Notes: generated by a model from the sequence alone, not told the origin. A stretch of 64,000 nucleotides of DNA from Gigaspora margarita (GCA_009809945.1 WTPW01000302.1:1-64000); one strand, 5' to 3'. Numbered from the stretch's first letter, positions 22,394 through 34,067 are shown. Numbers and translations are program-made.

Positions 22394-22620
22394 TCATCTA
22401 GTATTCCAAAATTGGGTTCAGTTTGGGTTGGGTTCAGTTCAGGTTCAGTCGAACCCAAACCTGAACTTAAAATTTTGCAGATCTTTGAACCTGAACCCAA
22501 ACTGAACCTAGAATTAATGAACTATAACCAAACTCGAACTTGAAATATTTGTTCAGTCTGAATTTGGTTCGAAATTCATGATCAGGTTCGGGTTTAGGTA
22601 ATAATTAAACCAAAAAATAA
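22394..22620. mobile_element. Word-repeat island (GGTTCAG), probable hAT-like relic
   Basis: Starts with TAGTATTCCAAAATTGGGTTCAG, then GGTTCAG/CTGAACC words in both orientations as far as GGTTCGGGTTTAGG. The left end matches the TAG-N-(G/A)TTC terminus of the other hAT-like elements here. No clear right end or target duplication. Confidence 0.5.
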
Positions 22621-22679
22621 TAAATATTTTTAAGTTGGCCCCTCATTCATAATTATTTTCCAATTTGGGTCCGATGTGT

Positions 22680-23540
22680 AAATTTCTCTAAATTTATATT
22701 ATACTCATCTAAGTTAATATGAAATAAAATTTATATGTAATAAAATAATAATAAATCAAAATAGCACAAATTAAATTGAACAACATAAAATTAAAGATCA
22801 AGAAAAATGTATTTGTCACTGGCGGTGACAGTTACTGGAGCATTATCAACCAATTAGATCATGTAATATTATGATTAAAATAAAACAAAGCGTCAAAACT
22901 TACTATTGTTAGGGTCAGGGTTAGAGCCTTAGTTAGGGTTCGAGTAAAGCTTAGTATATAGTAAAATTTTGCAAGAAATTTTTTTTTAGCATAAAAAAAA
23001 GTAGGTTCATAGACAAAATTTTAAGTTAGAAGTGATTTTTCAAAAAAATCAAAGATTTGCATTTTTCACGTTATACATGATCCTTTGATCTAATTGGCTG
23101 ATCACACTCTGGTGACTGTCACAGCTGGTGACAAATAGATTCACCCTAAGATCAATAACTTTTTATTATACTTATCTAAGTTAACAAACAAATAGTTTTA
23201 AAATATTTTAAATATATAGATTGACAAATTTTCTTTATTGTCACGTACTAAATAAAAATAAATAAGTGAAAACAACAAACATTTATGAACTTGAGTAGTT
23301 TATTTTAAATACTTATAGCAATAAATTTTTATCATACTCTCCTAAGTTAACATGAAGAAAATAAAATTGAATGTTAAATTTTATAACCATGAATAATTAT
23401 AATGTATTTTAAATACTTAAAATGATAAGTTTCTTTACTATCACACACTAAATTAAAATAAATAAAATAAATTAATTAAATGCTTATGAACTTTGTTTAT
23501 TTTAGATATTTAGATCAATAACTAAGTCAATGTGAACAAA
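22680..23540. repeat. Degenerate direct repeats interrupted by a MITE
   Basis: Blocks such as ATTATACT(C/T)ATCTAAGTTAA near 22,688, 23,165 and 23,330, each followed by an AT-rich segment with TATTTTAAATA and CACACTAAATA. A related block is near 37,630. The first and second are separated by the element at 22,802-23,147. Confidence 0.5.
22802..23147. mobile_element. MITE with 8-bp target duplication and telomere-like core
   Basis: Flanked by AAGATCAA (22,794-22,801; 23,148-23,155). Terminal inverted repeats include TGTATTTGTCACTGGCGGTG and the inverse CTATTTGTCACCAGCTGTG. The middle contains GTTAGGGTCAGGGTTAGAGC and GTTAGGGTTCGAG. The interior block AAAATTTTAAGTTAGAAGTG resembles the telomere-motif elements at 31.8-32.5 kb. 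Confidence 0.75.
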
Positions 23541-24879
23541 ATGAAACAAATAATATAATCATGAACCAAATTCTAAATTAACTTATACTAGCTTGTCTCA
23601 CACTACTTACGCAATGCACTTAAGGTTTATTGTATTTAGTGACTATATATAAATAAATAAAATAGATAAGAATATAATAATTTTGAATACCTAAACTAAG
23701 TTATGGATATTGGGTTTAATGTTATGCATAATGGATGGAATGCAACAGGTAGAAATGTTTTATATGTTAGAGGTGAAAATGTAATTAAATTTAATGCTGT
23801 ATGCAAAATTTGAAGATAAATAAAAAAAAAGTAATCACAAATTTCTGATTACTGATTTCTAATTACTTTGATATTTTTTTTTGAATTTAGATTAGACAAA
23901 ATTTGTACATTTATTATCTTGTTGCATGTTCATCATTTTGTAATATATTTGCAGAGATAGGTTTTAACATTAAAATAATAAATCACATTTTATAATAATA
24001 AGTTTGTAACTTTTGTTTAGTCTGAAAGGCAAAAAAATGAAGAAATTGTAAATCAGTAATCAGACATTAGTGTTTACTCTTTTATATTGATTTTCAAATT
24101 TATATAATTTGCAAGTGGCAATAAGTAAATTTTAAGAAAAATTTATAAATTCTGCGATTTAATATTAGAAAATTTTTGGAGATCAGTTTATTTGTATATA
24201 TTATAAAATAATTCTTTTATTTATTAAAAACATACTAAAATAATTTGCACTCTGATCGACATAAATCTGCACACTGATTGGTCTTTTATTCTTGATATTA
24301 TTGGCTAACTTAGTGCATGTGCACATTATGTCATTGATGTAAAGTTCAACTGTTTGAACATTTTTGATTGGTCATCTTTCAGAAATGTGACCAGTATAAG
24401 AAATTTTTATAATCACACATATTGCACTTTGCCATTTTTGATTTACTATATCCAAAACCATAATCGGACCGTGAGAAAATTAATGACAAATGATCATTTG
24501 CATGTTAAATACTGTCATAATTTGTAATTGATCTATTAATTAATTAATTAATTAGATTATCACAAAATTTATCACGTGCCCCACTCGAATCATCTGTAAT
24601 GCTATAATATCGTAATAAATTCGTCAAAATTCGTAATTTGTCTATTTTTTAAAAGAAAATTATAGATGGCCAGGGCGCCTCTTATATGATCCGCCAATCA
24701 CATTAAATATTGACTTATCATATAAATAGAATTTTTTTATTTTTTTTATTTTTTAGAACCATCCATCACTAGGAACCTTAACATTCGCATAAAGGTATCG
24801 GCCAATCTTTGTTTTTGACATTTTTTAAATTTTTTAAAATTTTTTTTATTATTTATTATAGTAGTATAATGTACTTATT
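23541..24879. other. Gene-free AT-rich stretch
   Basis: No supported gene. Contains (TTAA)n-type ATTAATTAATTAATTAATTA near 24,535 and, near 24,660-24,800, a slightly richer stretch (GGCCAGGGCGCCTC) with no recognised identity. Confidence 0.45.
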
Positions 24880-27280
24880 CTTTTCTTTAAACGAACATAT
24901 AAAACGCAGCTAGAATGAGCATAGTAAATTAGTTTTTATTTTTATTTTTATTTTTATTATTATTATTATTATTATATACCTAAAGTTCTTTTTTTTAGAA
25001 TGAAAGTAGTACTCTAGATGAATGTATAGAACGTAGCTAGAATGGGCGTAACACATTAGTTTTTATTTTCTTTTTATATATATATATATCTAATATTCTT
25101 ACTTCTTTTTTTTTAGAACAAACGTAACACTTTAGAAAACATATGGAATGTATCTCAAACAGGTGTAGCATGTTAGATTTTTTTTTTTTTATATATATAT
25201 ATCTGACGTTCTTACTTCTTTTTTTTTAAATGAACGTAGTACTTTAGAGAATGTAGCTAGAACGGACATAACACGTTAGTTTTTCTTTTTTTCTTTTCTT
25301 TTTTATATATATATATCTAACGATCTTTTTTTTTGAATGAACGTAGCACTTTAGACGAACGTATAAAATGTAGCTAGAACGGGCATAGCATGTTAGTTGG
25401 TTTATTTTTTTTTTTTTAATATTATTTATCTAACGTTTCTTTTTTTTTTATAACGAACATAGTACTTTAGACGGACGTGTAAAACAAGGTGTAACACATT
25501 AGTTTTTTTTCCTTCTAATATTAACAGTCTTTTTTTTAATACGAAATATGGAACTTATATAGAACTTAGCTAGAATAGACGTAGCACATTAGTTTTTCTT
25601 TTTTTTTATTATAATATATCTAATGTTCTCACTTCTTTTTTTAAAACAAATGTAGTACTCTAGATGAACATACGAAACGTAACTAGAACAGCGTAACGCG
25701 TTAGATTTCTTTTTTTTTTATATATATATATCTAATGGTCTTATTTTTTTTTTAGAACAAACGTAGTACTTTAGACAAATGAATAGAACGTAGCTAAAAC
25801 GGGCATAGCACGTTAGATTTTTTTTTTTTATATATATATATCTAACGTTCTTATTTCTTTTTTTTTTTAAAAGAACGTAGTACTTTAGAGAACGTAGCTA
25901 GAATAGACATAACATGTTAGTTTTTCTTTTTTTTTCTTTTTTTTATATATATATATATCTAATGATTTTTTTTTTTGAATGAATGTAGCACTTTAGACGA
26001 ATGTATGAAATGTAGCTAGAATGAGCATAGCATGTTAGTTAGGTTTTTTTTTTAATATTATTTATCTAACGTTTTATTTTTTTTTATAACGAATGTAGTA
26101 CTTTAGACGAACATGTAGAATGAGGTGTAACACGTTAGTTTTTTTTTTCCTTCTAATGTTAATGGTCTTTTTTTTAATACGAGCATATGGAACTTATATA
26201 AAACTTAGCTAGAATAGGCGTAGCACGTTAGTTTTTCTTTTTTTTTATTATTATATATCTAATGTTCTCACTTCTTTTTTTAAAACAAATGTAGTACTCT
26301 AGATGAATGTACAAAACGTAGCTAGAACGAGTGTAACACATTAGATTTCTTTTTATTTTATATATATATATCTAATGATCTTCTTTTTTTTAGAACAAAC
26401 GTAGTACTTTAGACAAACATGTGGAACGTAGCTAAAACAGACGTAATGCATTAGTTTTTTTTTTATATATATATATATAATATATATCTAATGTTCTTCT
26501 TTTTTTTAAAAACCAACATAGTACTATACTAGAACGGACATGATATGTTAGGTTTTCTTTTTTTATTTCTTTTTTTTATATGTACATATATCTAATGTTC
26601 TTTTTTTTTTTAAAATGAACATAATACTTTGAACGTAATGCGTTAATATTTTTTTTTCTATATATATATATTTATTTATTTATATGTACTAATGTTCTTT
26701 TTTGTATTTTTTTAGAACAAACGTTGTACTTTAGATGAACATACCTAGAATGAGCACAACACATTAGTTTTTTTTTTATGTACGTTTTTTTTTATTTTTA
26801 GAACGAACGTAGTATGTTATGAACATAGTACTTTACAAACGTAATCTTTATGAATGTAGTACTTTACGAACATAGTACTTTACGAATGCAGTACTTTACA
26901 AATATAGTACTTTGCGAATGTAGTACTTTGCGAATGTAGTACTTAACGAACATAGTACTTAACGAATGTAATACTTAACGGACATAGTACTTAATGAATG
27001 TAGTACTTTACGAATGTAGTACTAAAACAAGCATAATACGAAATTTAGTTTTTTTTCTTTATTTTTCTTTTTTTTATATATATATCTAACATTCTATTTT
27101 TTAGAACAAACGTAATACTTTAGACAAATGTATAGAACATAACTAAAACAGGACATAACATGTTAATTTTTCATTTTTTTTTTCTTATATTATAAAACTA
27201 ACATTTTCTTTTCTTTTTTTTTTCTGAACGAACATAGTACTTTTAGACAAACGTATGGAACATAACTAGAATGAGCTACT
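24880..27280. repeat. 2.4 kb satellite of about 110-120-bp units
   Basis: About 20 units of the plan: GTAGCACGTTAG, a T-run, (TA)n ATCTAACG, TTCTT, a T-run, AAACGAACGTAGTACTTTAG, ACGAACGTATAGAACGTAGC, TAGAACGGGCGTAGCACGTTAG. Copies differ chiefly at CG sites, which appear as CG, CA or TG, and in T- and TA-run length. (TTTTTA)n and (TTA)n microsatellites open the array at 24,941-24,974. No coding potential. It could be a centromere-, heterochromatin- or replication-related satellite, but nothing here proves a role. Confidence 0.9.
26815..27020. repeat. Higher-order sub-array of about 18-bp units
   Basis: More than ten copies of GAA(C/T)(G/A)TAGTACTTTAC, a part of the 115-bp unit amplified alone. 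Each contains GTAGTAC with the palindrome AGTACT. The CG after GAA is nearly always CA or TG, whereas the CG after TTA is mostly kept. Confidence 0.9.
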
Positions 27281-27989
27281 ATTATATACGGCAAATTCTG
27301 TAATATAATTTTTAATGGACATGTAATTTAAAAAACTGTATAAGATTGGTGGTGCAAAGCACCATCTATTGCACTAGTATAATATAAAAAATATTAATTA
27401 CAAAGAAAAAAACAGTATCATTATTGGAATGAAAGAAGTTATTAGAATAAAAATATAAATTATTCTTTGTCAGAATTAGTAAGATCTATCAGATCAGGTA
27501 GTTGTACAAAGCTGCGCATAATTCGAGTAGAATGCAGCTTACTTATTTTTTGATTACATGTAGTAGTCTTTTGGGTTTCTTAATATTGTTTGTTAATTTT
27601 TCAGTTTTTTCTTCATTAGAATTGTCAGAAACATCAGATTTATTAATCAATTTTGGTTACTATTAGTATCTTCAATATCAGTAGATTTGACAAATTTATT
27701 TTCTGCTAAGTTCTCTGTAAGATCTTTATTTTCAGATCTTGAACATTTATTGGAGGATGTATTTAGAGGTGGGCACTATGCGCATGGGTGCATGCATGCA
27801 TTATGCATATACATGGTCTAACAATCTATATATCAAAATGCCCATAGATAAATAATAATAATAATACTATTGCTACATTATAGTATTATGAGTTGCATAT
27901 AGGGATGTGATTTGAGTACTCTAGCTATAGCAAAAAAGTTTGGGTCATGTCAATCTGCAGTAAATTAGCCAATAACAGTTTTCAATTTG

Positions 27990-28164
27990 GTGTAATATAA
28001 CATGATCAGAAAAACATTCATTCTAAAGAAAATTAGAAGATCACTTATTTCTCAACAAACTTTATAAGAAACAACCTTTTGCACATTAACAAAAAATATT
28101 CTTTGGTTGATTTTACTATATATAGTTCTAACTCCAAACCCTAACATAGACACTAACCCTAACT
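27990..28164. mobile_element. Telomere-motif MITE relic
   Basis: Contains CTCCAAACCCTAACATAG and CACTAACCCTAACTTAG next to AACCTTTTGCACATTAAC and a TATATAGTTCTAA block. It is similar in plan to 31,790-32,110 and the inverse of 22,802-23,147. Ends not resolved. Confidence 0.4.
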
Positions 28165-28310
28165 TAGTGTCCTAGATCTGGTTTGTATCTGGTCCATTCT
28201 GGGTCTGGTCTGGGATCAAACTCTAAATTTTACCAGACTCAGCTCAACTATAAGTTCAGTCTGGGTCTGGTCTGAAGTCTGCTAAATGGTTTGAGTCTGA
28301 ATGTATTTTT
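28165..28310. mobile_element. Word-repeat island (TCTGGTC), probable hAT-like relic
   Basis: Begins TAGTGTCCTAGATCTGG and consists of GGTCTGGTCTGGG / CAGACTCAG words. Similar words (AGTCAGACCC) resume at 30,590-30,635 after the satellite, so the satellite probably sits inside this element. Confidence 0.5.
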
Positions 28311-30560
28311 GGTGCTGAACAAGTTTACTTAGTACATAAAGTTAGAATTAATTACTAAAATTTTATGAATTATAAGAATTTATAGAATATTATTAATAAA
28401 ATTCTATAAAATCTTATAATTCGCAAATTTTTATTAATTAATCCTAACTTTATGCACTAATTAAACTTGTTTAATATCTAAAAATATATCAAATTAGCAA
28501 ATTATTTTTATTTTACTTGAAATTTATAGAATAATGCATAATTTTGGATTTTTGATCAAAAAAGTAAAATTTAAGCCTCTTTTCTCCAAATTTCAAGTAA
28601 AAAACAATTCTGCTGATTTAATATATTTTAAATGCTAAACAAGTTTACTTAGTGCATTAAGTTAGAGTTAATTAGTAAAATCTTATGAATCATAAGATTT
28701 TATAGAATTTGATTAATAAAATTCTATAAAATCTTATTATACACAAATTTTTATTAATTAATACTAAATTTATGAACTATGTAAGCTTGTTCAGCACCTA
28801 TAATTACATCAAACCAGCAGAAGTATTTTTATTTTACTTGAAATTTAGAGAATAGATACATAATTTTGGATTTTGATCAAAAAGTCAAATTTAAGCATCT
28901 TTTCTTCAAATTTCATGTAAAATAAACAAAAAATCTGCTGATTTAATGTATATTTAGGAGATAAACAAGTTTACTTAGTGCATTAAGTTAGAATTAATTA
29001 GTAAAATTTTGTAAATCATAAGATTTTATAGAATTTTATTAATAATATTCTATAAATTCTTATGACTCCCAAATTCTTATTAAGTAATTCTAACTATATG
29101 CACTAAGTAAACTTGTTCAGTATATATAAATACATTAAATTGGTAGCATTGTTTTTATTTTACTTGAAATTTAGAGAATAGATGCATAATTTTGGATTTT
29201 TGATCAAAAAAGTCAAATTTAAGCATCTTTTTTCCATATTTCAACTAAAATAAAAACATAACTGCTGATTTAATATAATTATAGATTATGAACAAGTTTA
29301 CTTTTTTTTTTTTTTTTTTGGTGTTAAAGTGCCCGCCTTGGGACTTAGGAATTTTTATTCAAGATATTAGGGCCGTCAGTAACCCACAAGGGGGTCACCA
29401 GCATTTGTTATATTGAAGAGAGTACAACTAGCCACACGTACACTTTTGGTATCTAATTTAAGTGGTCCACCCTAAGGTTTCACACTAGCTGCCATACCTG
29501 CAACCCAACTACAGGAATTGCCTATTTTAAACCCTCTAATCCATGTCCCTCCTGCCAAACCCATCTTGTATCACCGGAACAATCCCATTACATAAGTCAG
29601 TCAGACAGTTACGGATGCTTATCCATTGTCCTTAGGACCCAGCCAGGTAAACCTGGTCCTGTTATCCTCAGGGGAAACTTGGTAGAGCAGTACCTGTCCC
29701 ACCAGGTATTCACCTACACTTCAGTAACTTACGCTACGGCTTTACCTATATACTTGGAGTCAGGGCTAACCTTAAACCCCTACCATTACCTACTTCTGCC
29801 CTTGCAAGGTTCGCTCCAATCCCAGCACCTACCTCACCATCCTACCAGTCCTTATACCGGATTCACAAACTTCCAAACCAGTTAGCCTGGAAGGGTAGAT
29901 ATGGCCTTCTTCTCTTGGTACCTACTTCTGAAACATAGGTCCTTTTCCTCCGGGCAACTCTGGCAGCCAGGTTGGTAGACCCCCTCCTCGAGGGTCTTAT
30001 CGTCTGATTCTCCTGCTCCAGTTTTTGATATTCTAGCTTTGGTAGCACTGTCAAAGATCTTTGCTACATAAACAAGTTTACTTAGTACATGTAGTTAGAA
30101 TTAATTAATAAAAATTTGCAAGTCATAAGATTTTATAGAATTTTATTAATAAAATTCTATAAAATTTTATGATTTACAAAATTTTATTAATTAATTCTAA
30201 ATTTGATGTACTAAGTAAACTTGTTCAGCACCTATAATTACATAAATCGGTAGTATTATTTTTATTTTAGTTAAAATTTGGAGAAATGATGCTAAAATTT
30301 GACTTTTTTGATCAAAAATCCAAAACTATGCATCTATTCTCTAAATTTCAAGTAAAATAAAAATAAGTATGCCGATTTGATGTATTTATATATGCTGATC
30401 AAGTTAATTTAGTACATAAAGTTAGAATTAGTCAATAAAAATTTGTGAATTATAAGAGTTATAGAATTTTATTAATAAATTCTATAAATTCTTATGATTT
30501 ACTAATTAATTCTAACTTCATGCACTAAGTAAACTTGTTTAGTAGCAAAAAATATATATA
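28310..30560. repeat. Satellite of about 328-bp double-palindrome units
   Basis: Five units starting near 28,310, 28,637, 28,967, 29,293 (resumed at 30,071 after a retroposon) and 30,391. Each begins GCTGAACAAGTTTACTTAGTG and contains one palindrome of about 170 bp ending AAGTAAACTTGTTCAGCACC and a second smaller one with ACTTGAAATTTAGAGAATAG and its inverse around TTTGATCAAAAA. Single copies of the first palindrome occur at 15,325 and 43,890. It looks like a MITE that became a tandem satellite. Confidence 0.88.
29304..30070 (-). mobile_element. GC-rich retroposon, 767 bp, with poly(A) and target duplication
   Basis: A T-run at 29,304-29,320 is the poly(A) tail on the minus strand. Flanks AACAAGTTTACTT (29,291-29,303; 30,071-30,083) are identical and the interrupted satellite resumes exactly. 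Positions 29,418-29,526 are the inverse of the SINE core at 20,926-21,034, and the 3' end (inverse of GCCCGCCTTGGGA) matches the fragment ending at 57,785. The 5' part (about 29,530-30,070) is unlike the other SINEs and shows no tRNA boxes that I can identify. Short frames on both strands are not convincing genes. Confidence 0.85.
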
Positions 30561-31230
30561 AATTATTTGTACTTAGACCATATTGCAAACTTCAAGTCAG
30601 ACCCAAACCAAACTCAACCTTGACTTAGAACTAATAATAAATTTTAACTATGCTGCATATTATGCACATGCATAGTAGCAAAAATACTATTTTGCCCACC
30701 TCTAGATGTATTATTTGATTTATTTAAGATTGTTAGTTCAGAAGGTTTAGCTTTTGGCAAATCTTATAAGTTTTTGGATATGTTCTGATAAATGTGCAAA
30801 AGCTTGGAATGAGTTGGGTTCAAAAGAGTTAATAGAGATGAGAATTGTTAGTTTTAGCTTTTTTTTTACATTAACATAACTTATTTCTTTTGCATAGACA
30901 TAAAGATCGTGGTCTATGATTTCATGAACCCAATTACAAATAAAATTGAATCATGTAGTTGTATAGTAGTTTTAAGATGAGCTGAATCTTGAATTATTTT
31001 GGAAAAAGACTATCTTGAATGTATAGTTATGCTCTTGATGATAATGTAGTCAGTTATAATTATTTTGATAATGCCATCAGTATTATTAATTTCTGTTGGC
31101 ATATCTTGTAGAGTTCCTGTTAGAAAAACCTTTAAAGAACATTTATTTTTGATATTGAGATCTTATCAACAATAGTTAAATGGGTTGAAGTTGACACTTT
31201 CATCTAAAGATATTAGAAATTTTAAATAAA

Positions 31231-31443
31231 ATTGAAGCTAGAAATAGCTGAAGCTAGAAATCAAAAAAGCTGATTTAAAAAAATAAGTTCTACCAAAATC
31301 TACTTATACTCTTTTATTATTAAAACTAACCCTAAACTCTAACCTAACTCTAAAAAAACCCTAACAAAAGGCCCTAAAATTTTTTAAAATTTTCATATTA
31401 AAATAATTAAAATTTCTAGCATCAGCCATTTCTAGTATCAGCC
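31231..31443. mobile_element. MITE with telomere-like core inside the minus-strand coding remnant
   Basis: Terminal inverted repeats with duplicated word: GAAGCTAGAAATAGCTGAAG on the left, inverse GGCTGATACTAGAAATGGC on the right. The middle holds AAACTAACCCTAAACTC and AAAACCCTAAC. Target duplication not seen. Confidence 0.65.
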
Positions 31444-31548
31444 ATGACAATAATTTATACCTTTGGTTTCATGATTCCATCATAGAGTAAAGAAATAATT
31501 TTTTCTCTAGTAGAGTAATATTCTTCTTTTTTAAAGAATGCTTGGGTT

Positions 31549-32951
31549 TAGTATTTCACCCAGATGAAATTTCTGAAATAAGGTGAAATATGTTTTGCTC
31601 CAAAGCCTGAAATCTGATAATTCTGAAATTAGCGAAACTGGCAAAATATCCAAAACTTGGTAAAATGTTCAAAAATTGGCAAAACTAAAATCTGACAAAA
31701 TTCTGAAATCTAATATTAGAAAATTTATTGGAAAAAATACCTAGAGCATAGTGAAACAGAGTATGAGTTCAATTTAGGGAATAGTATAATAGTATTTAAA
31801 ATATCAGACAAAAAAATTTCTTTAGCCAATCAGATTTTGAGATCAGGTATAATATGAAAAAGTTCAAGAGACAAAAATAAATGAAAATCATCTATAACGT
31901 AAAATTTTGCCTATGAAACTACCTTCTGCATACTAATTAAAAGTTTCTCTTGCAAAATTTTGGTATAAAATATTTTCTAACCCCAACCTATTAGCAATAC
32001 TCTAACCCTAACCTAATAATAAATGCTTTTTCTAGCAAAATCTTTTTAATGGGACCATATAATAAGCAAAATTTTTTAGACTGGTGTTTCTAGTCCTATA
32101 GGATAGTTGTGACAAAATATTCACTTATCTGAAATATCTTATATTTATAACATGTGAATAGCGATAATGATTAATTATCATTTTCTTTATTTGTTAAATA
32201 ATTTTTGCAAATCCTAATTCTAATAAACTTATAACAATTATCTTTAATCGCTAGTGCAATGCATTGCTACCTGAACAACTAATCATTTTTTTTGGTTTAC
32301 ATAAATCAAAACAAATAGTAGCCAGGTTAAGATTAGAGTTAGGGTTTGGTAGGTGCAATATTTAGATGTCTTTTCTTAACACAAAATTTTGCCAGTAATA
32401 TTTTTTGTTAAGAAAAAATTGTAGTTTCATAGTCAAAATTTTAAGCTAGTGCAATTTGTTAAAAAAATAGCTGTTTCATTTCGATTTTACATTACACCTA
32501 GTCCTGCATCCTGATTGGTCTCTTTTTTAACTTAAATATATGTTACTATAAATTTTAAATAAATATTTTAAATTATATAAATTGTTATTTTATCTAGTAT
32601 TATTCTTTGTATGTATTTTACTATGTTTTGGCAAGCAAATTTGCCTATGCACTGTATTAAAAGATAGAGAAAATCAAATGTTAGAATTACAAAATAAATT
32701 ATGAATTAACTTATAATTTTGTGTACAAGAAAAATAATACAACAATAGAAATCCAAAAAAGTAAAAAAAATGAAAATGTTTCAGAGATTTTGCTATTTTG
32801 TTTTATCAGGTTTCAAAGGTTTCACCAGGTTTTGTAAGTTTCGCCCATTTCTGATATTTTGAAAATTTCAGAAATTTCAGATTTATTTCACCTTTAGGAG
32901 CATTTTGGTTTCACTTTTCAGATTTTGAAAATGGATTTGCCCACAACACTA
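31549..32951. mobile_element. hAT-like element, 1.4 kb, perfect 8-bp target duplication
   Basis: Ends TAGTATTTCACCC and the inverse of TAGTGTTGTGGGC, flanked by CTTGGGTT (31,541-31,548; 32,952-32,959). Removing it joins the reading frame DSETQAFFKKEEYYS. Subterminal words are GAAATTTCTGAAAT and GCGAAACTGGC / TTCGCCC. Inside lie two telomere-motif segments (31,978-32,010; 32,330-32,345). No transposase. Confidence 0.9.
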
Positions 32952-33255
32952 CTTGGGTTTCAGAGTCACATTCTGTAGAATCAACAAACATGTGAATAGT
33001 CAATTTGATTTCATTATCATCACAACCCATAGGATTTATCCCATGGCCCATACTGACATCATTTGGTTATTACTTTCTTTTTGGCAGACATGTTTAATTT
33101 TTACTATTGTGTCAGTATAACAAAGCATTTTTTTAGAATTAAAAAATTTGAATGAACAAAGTAACTTAAGAAAAGTATGACTATAGCGATTTAATAGGAT
33201 TTATCATTACAGGTTTTATGTAAAGTATGAGATAATAGGTTTTAGCTCTATATAT

Positions 33256-33502
33256 GGGTGAGTCAATAGAATAGGGACAAATTTTTTCTAAGTAAAAGTT
33301 TTCTTGACTTTAAGCTTAAATATCTTAACAACTATCTTAATAAATTTAATAATTTTTTTTTTATTTTAATTCTATATAATTTCAAGATTAAAATAAAAAA
33401 ATTTTTGGCAAATTTGATTAAATAGTTGTCAAGATATTTTAATTTAAAAATTAAAAAAATTTTACTAAAAATGATTTGTCCCTTTTCTATTGACCCACCC
33501 CC
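33256..33502. mobile_element. MITE, 247 bp
   Basis: Terminal inverted repeats GGGTGAGTCAATAGAATAGG and inverse GGGTGGGTCAATAGAAAAGG, extending to GTAAAA. Flanks (CTATATAT / ATATATAT) could be a duplication but are low-complexity. The minus-strand frame at 33,332-33,547 lies in it and is not a gene. Confidence 0.75.
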
Positions 33503-34067
33503 ATATATATTAATATATTCTTTGTTATTTAACAACTTGTAGGTCATTATTCTTTTACATGGTAAAATTATGACTTTTTATAACTTACAATTTAAAAGAA
33601 ATATAAAGAGCTTTGAATGCTATATTTTTTTTGTTCATAGCCCAGATTTATTATATTACTCAGTTTTGGTTAAAAAAGAGAGCTGAGGAGCATTACAATA
33701 GATGATTTTATTGTAGAGATTAGGCTTTTGTATTAAGAAAAAGTTTATTTATTTTGTTTATTATCAAAAGTTACAGTCACTAAATTTTATGTTTCATGCT
33801 TTGTCTTGCAGTTTTTTTGATGTGTATTAGTTTCTAAGATGGTTGGAATTTTCATGATTGTTTATCAAGTTTGATTGCAATAATTTGGCCAATAAACCCA
33901 TATAATAAGCGAGTATTGAAAGCCTCAACTGTGGTAACGTCTTTATTTATTTTAGTATTCATGGTATTTATAAAGTATTTATAATTTATTTGAAAATGTG
34001 AGTTTTGATCTGTGATACTATTAGAAATGGGTTTTATGCATGTGCATGATTCCTCAATCATGCGCAT

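Larger units (their letters stand above)
27764..30704. mobile_element. hAT-like element, 2.9 kb, perfect 8-bp target duplication
   Basis: Ends TAGAGGTGGGCACTATGCG and the inverse of TAGAGGTGGGCAAAATAG, flanked by GATGTATT (27,756-27,763; 30,705-30,712). The subterminal word is GCGCATG/TGCATGCATGCATTATGCAT. Inside are a telomere-motif region, a TCTGGTC word island, the 328-bp satellite and a nested retroposon. No transposase frame is visible, so it is a composite non-autonomous element. Confidence 0.9.
27470..34067 (-). pseudogene. Minus-strand coding remnant broken by transposons, unrecognised
   Basis: Coding pieces from 5' to 3' on the minus strand. 34,067-33,850: HFQINYKYFINTMNTKINKD, then VEAFNTRLLYGFIGQIIAIK. 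About 33,110-32,952: MGHGINPMGCDDNEIKLTIH, then VDSTECDSE. 31,548-31,444: EEYYSTREKIISLLYDGIMK. 31,230-30,705: FLTGTLQDMPTEINNTDGII, then HLKTTIQLHDSILFVIGFMK. 27,763-27,470: RSENKDLTENLAENKFVKS, then an acidic/Lys-rich end. Between pieces lie a MITE (31,231-31,443) and two hAT-like elements whose 8-bp duplications (GATGTATT, CTTGGGTT) join the pieces exactly; two further MITEs or frameshifts lie upstream. I do not recognise the family; a retroelement or multicopy protein is possible. Stops are mostly CAA/CAG/TGG-type transitions. Confidence 0.6.

Noticed and set aside
24880-27280. CRISPR array
   Set aside because: Units of about 115 bp vary throughout, no fixed repeat/unique spacer pattern, and the DNA is eukaryotic.
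29679-30054. Two 60-70-codon frames
   Set aside because: Inside the GC-rich retroposon, on opposite strands, without motifs.
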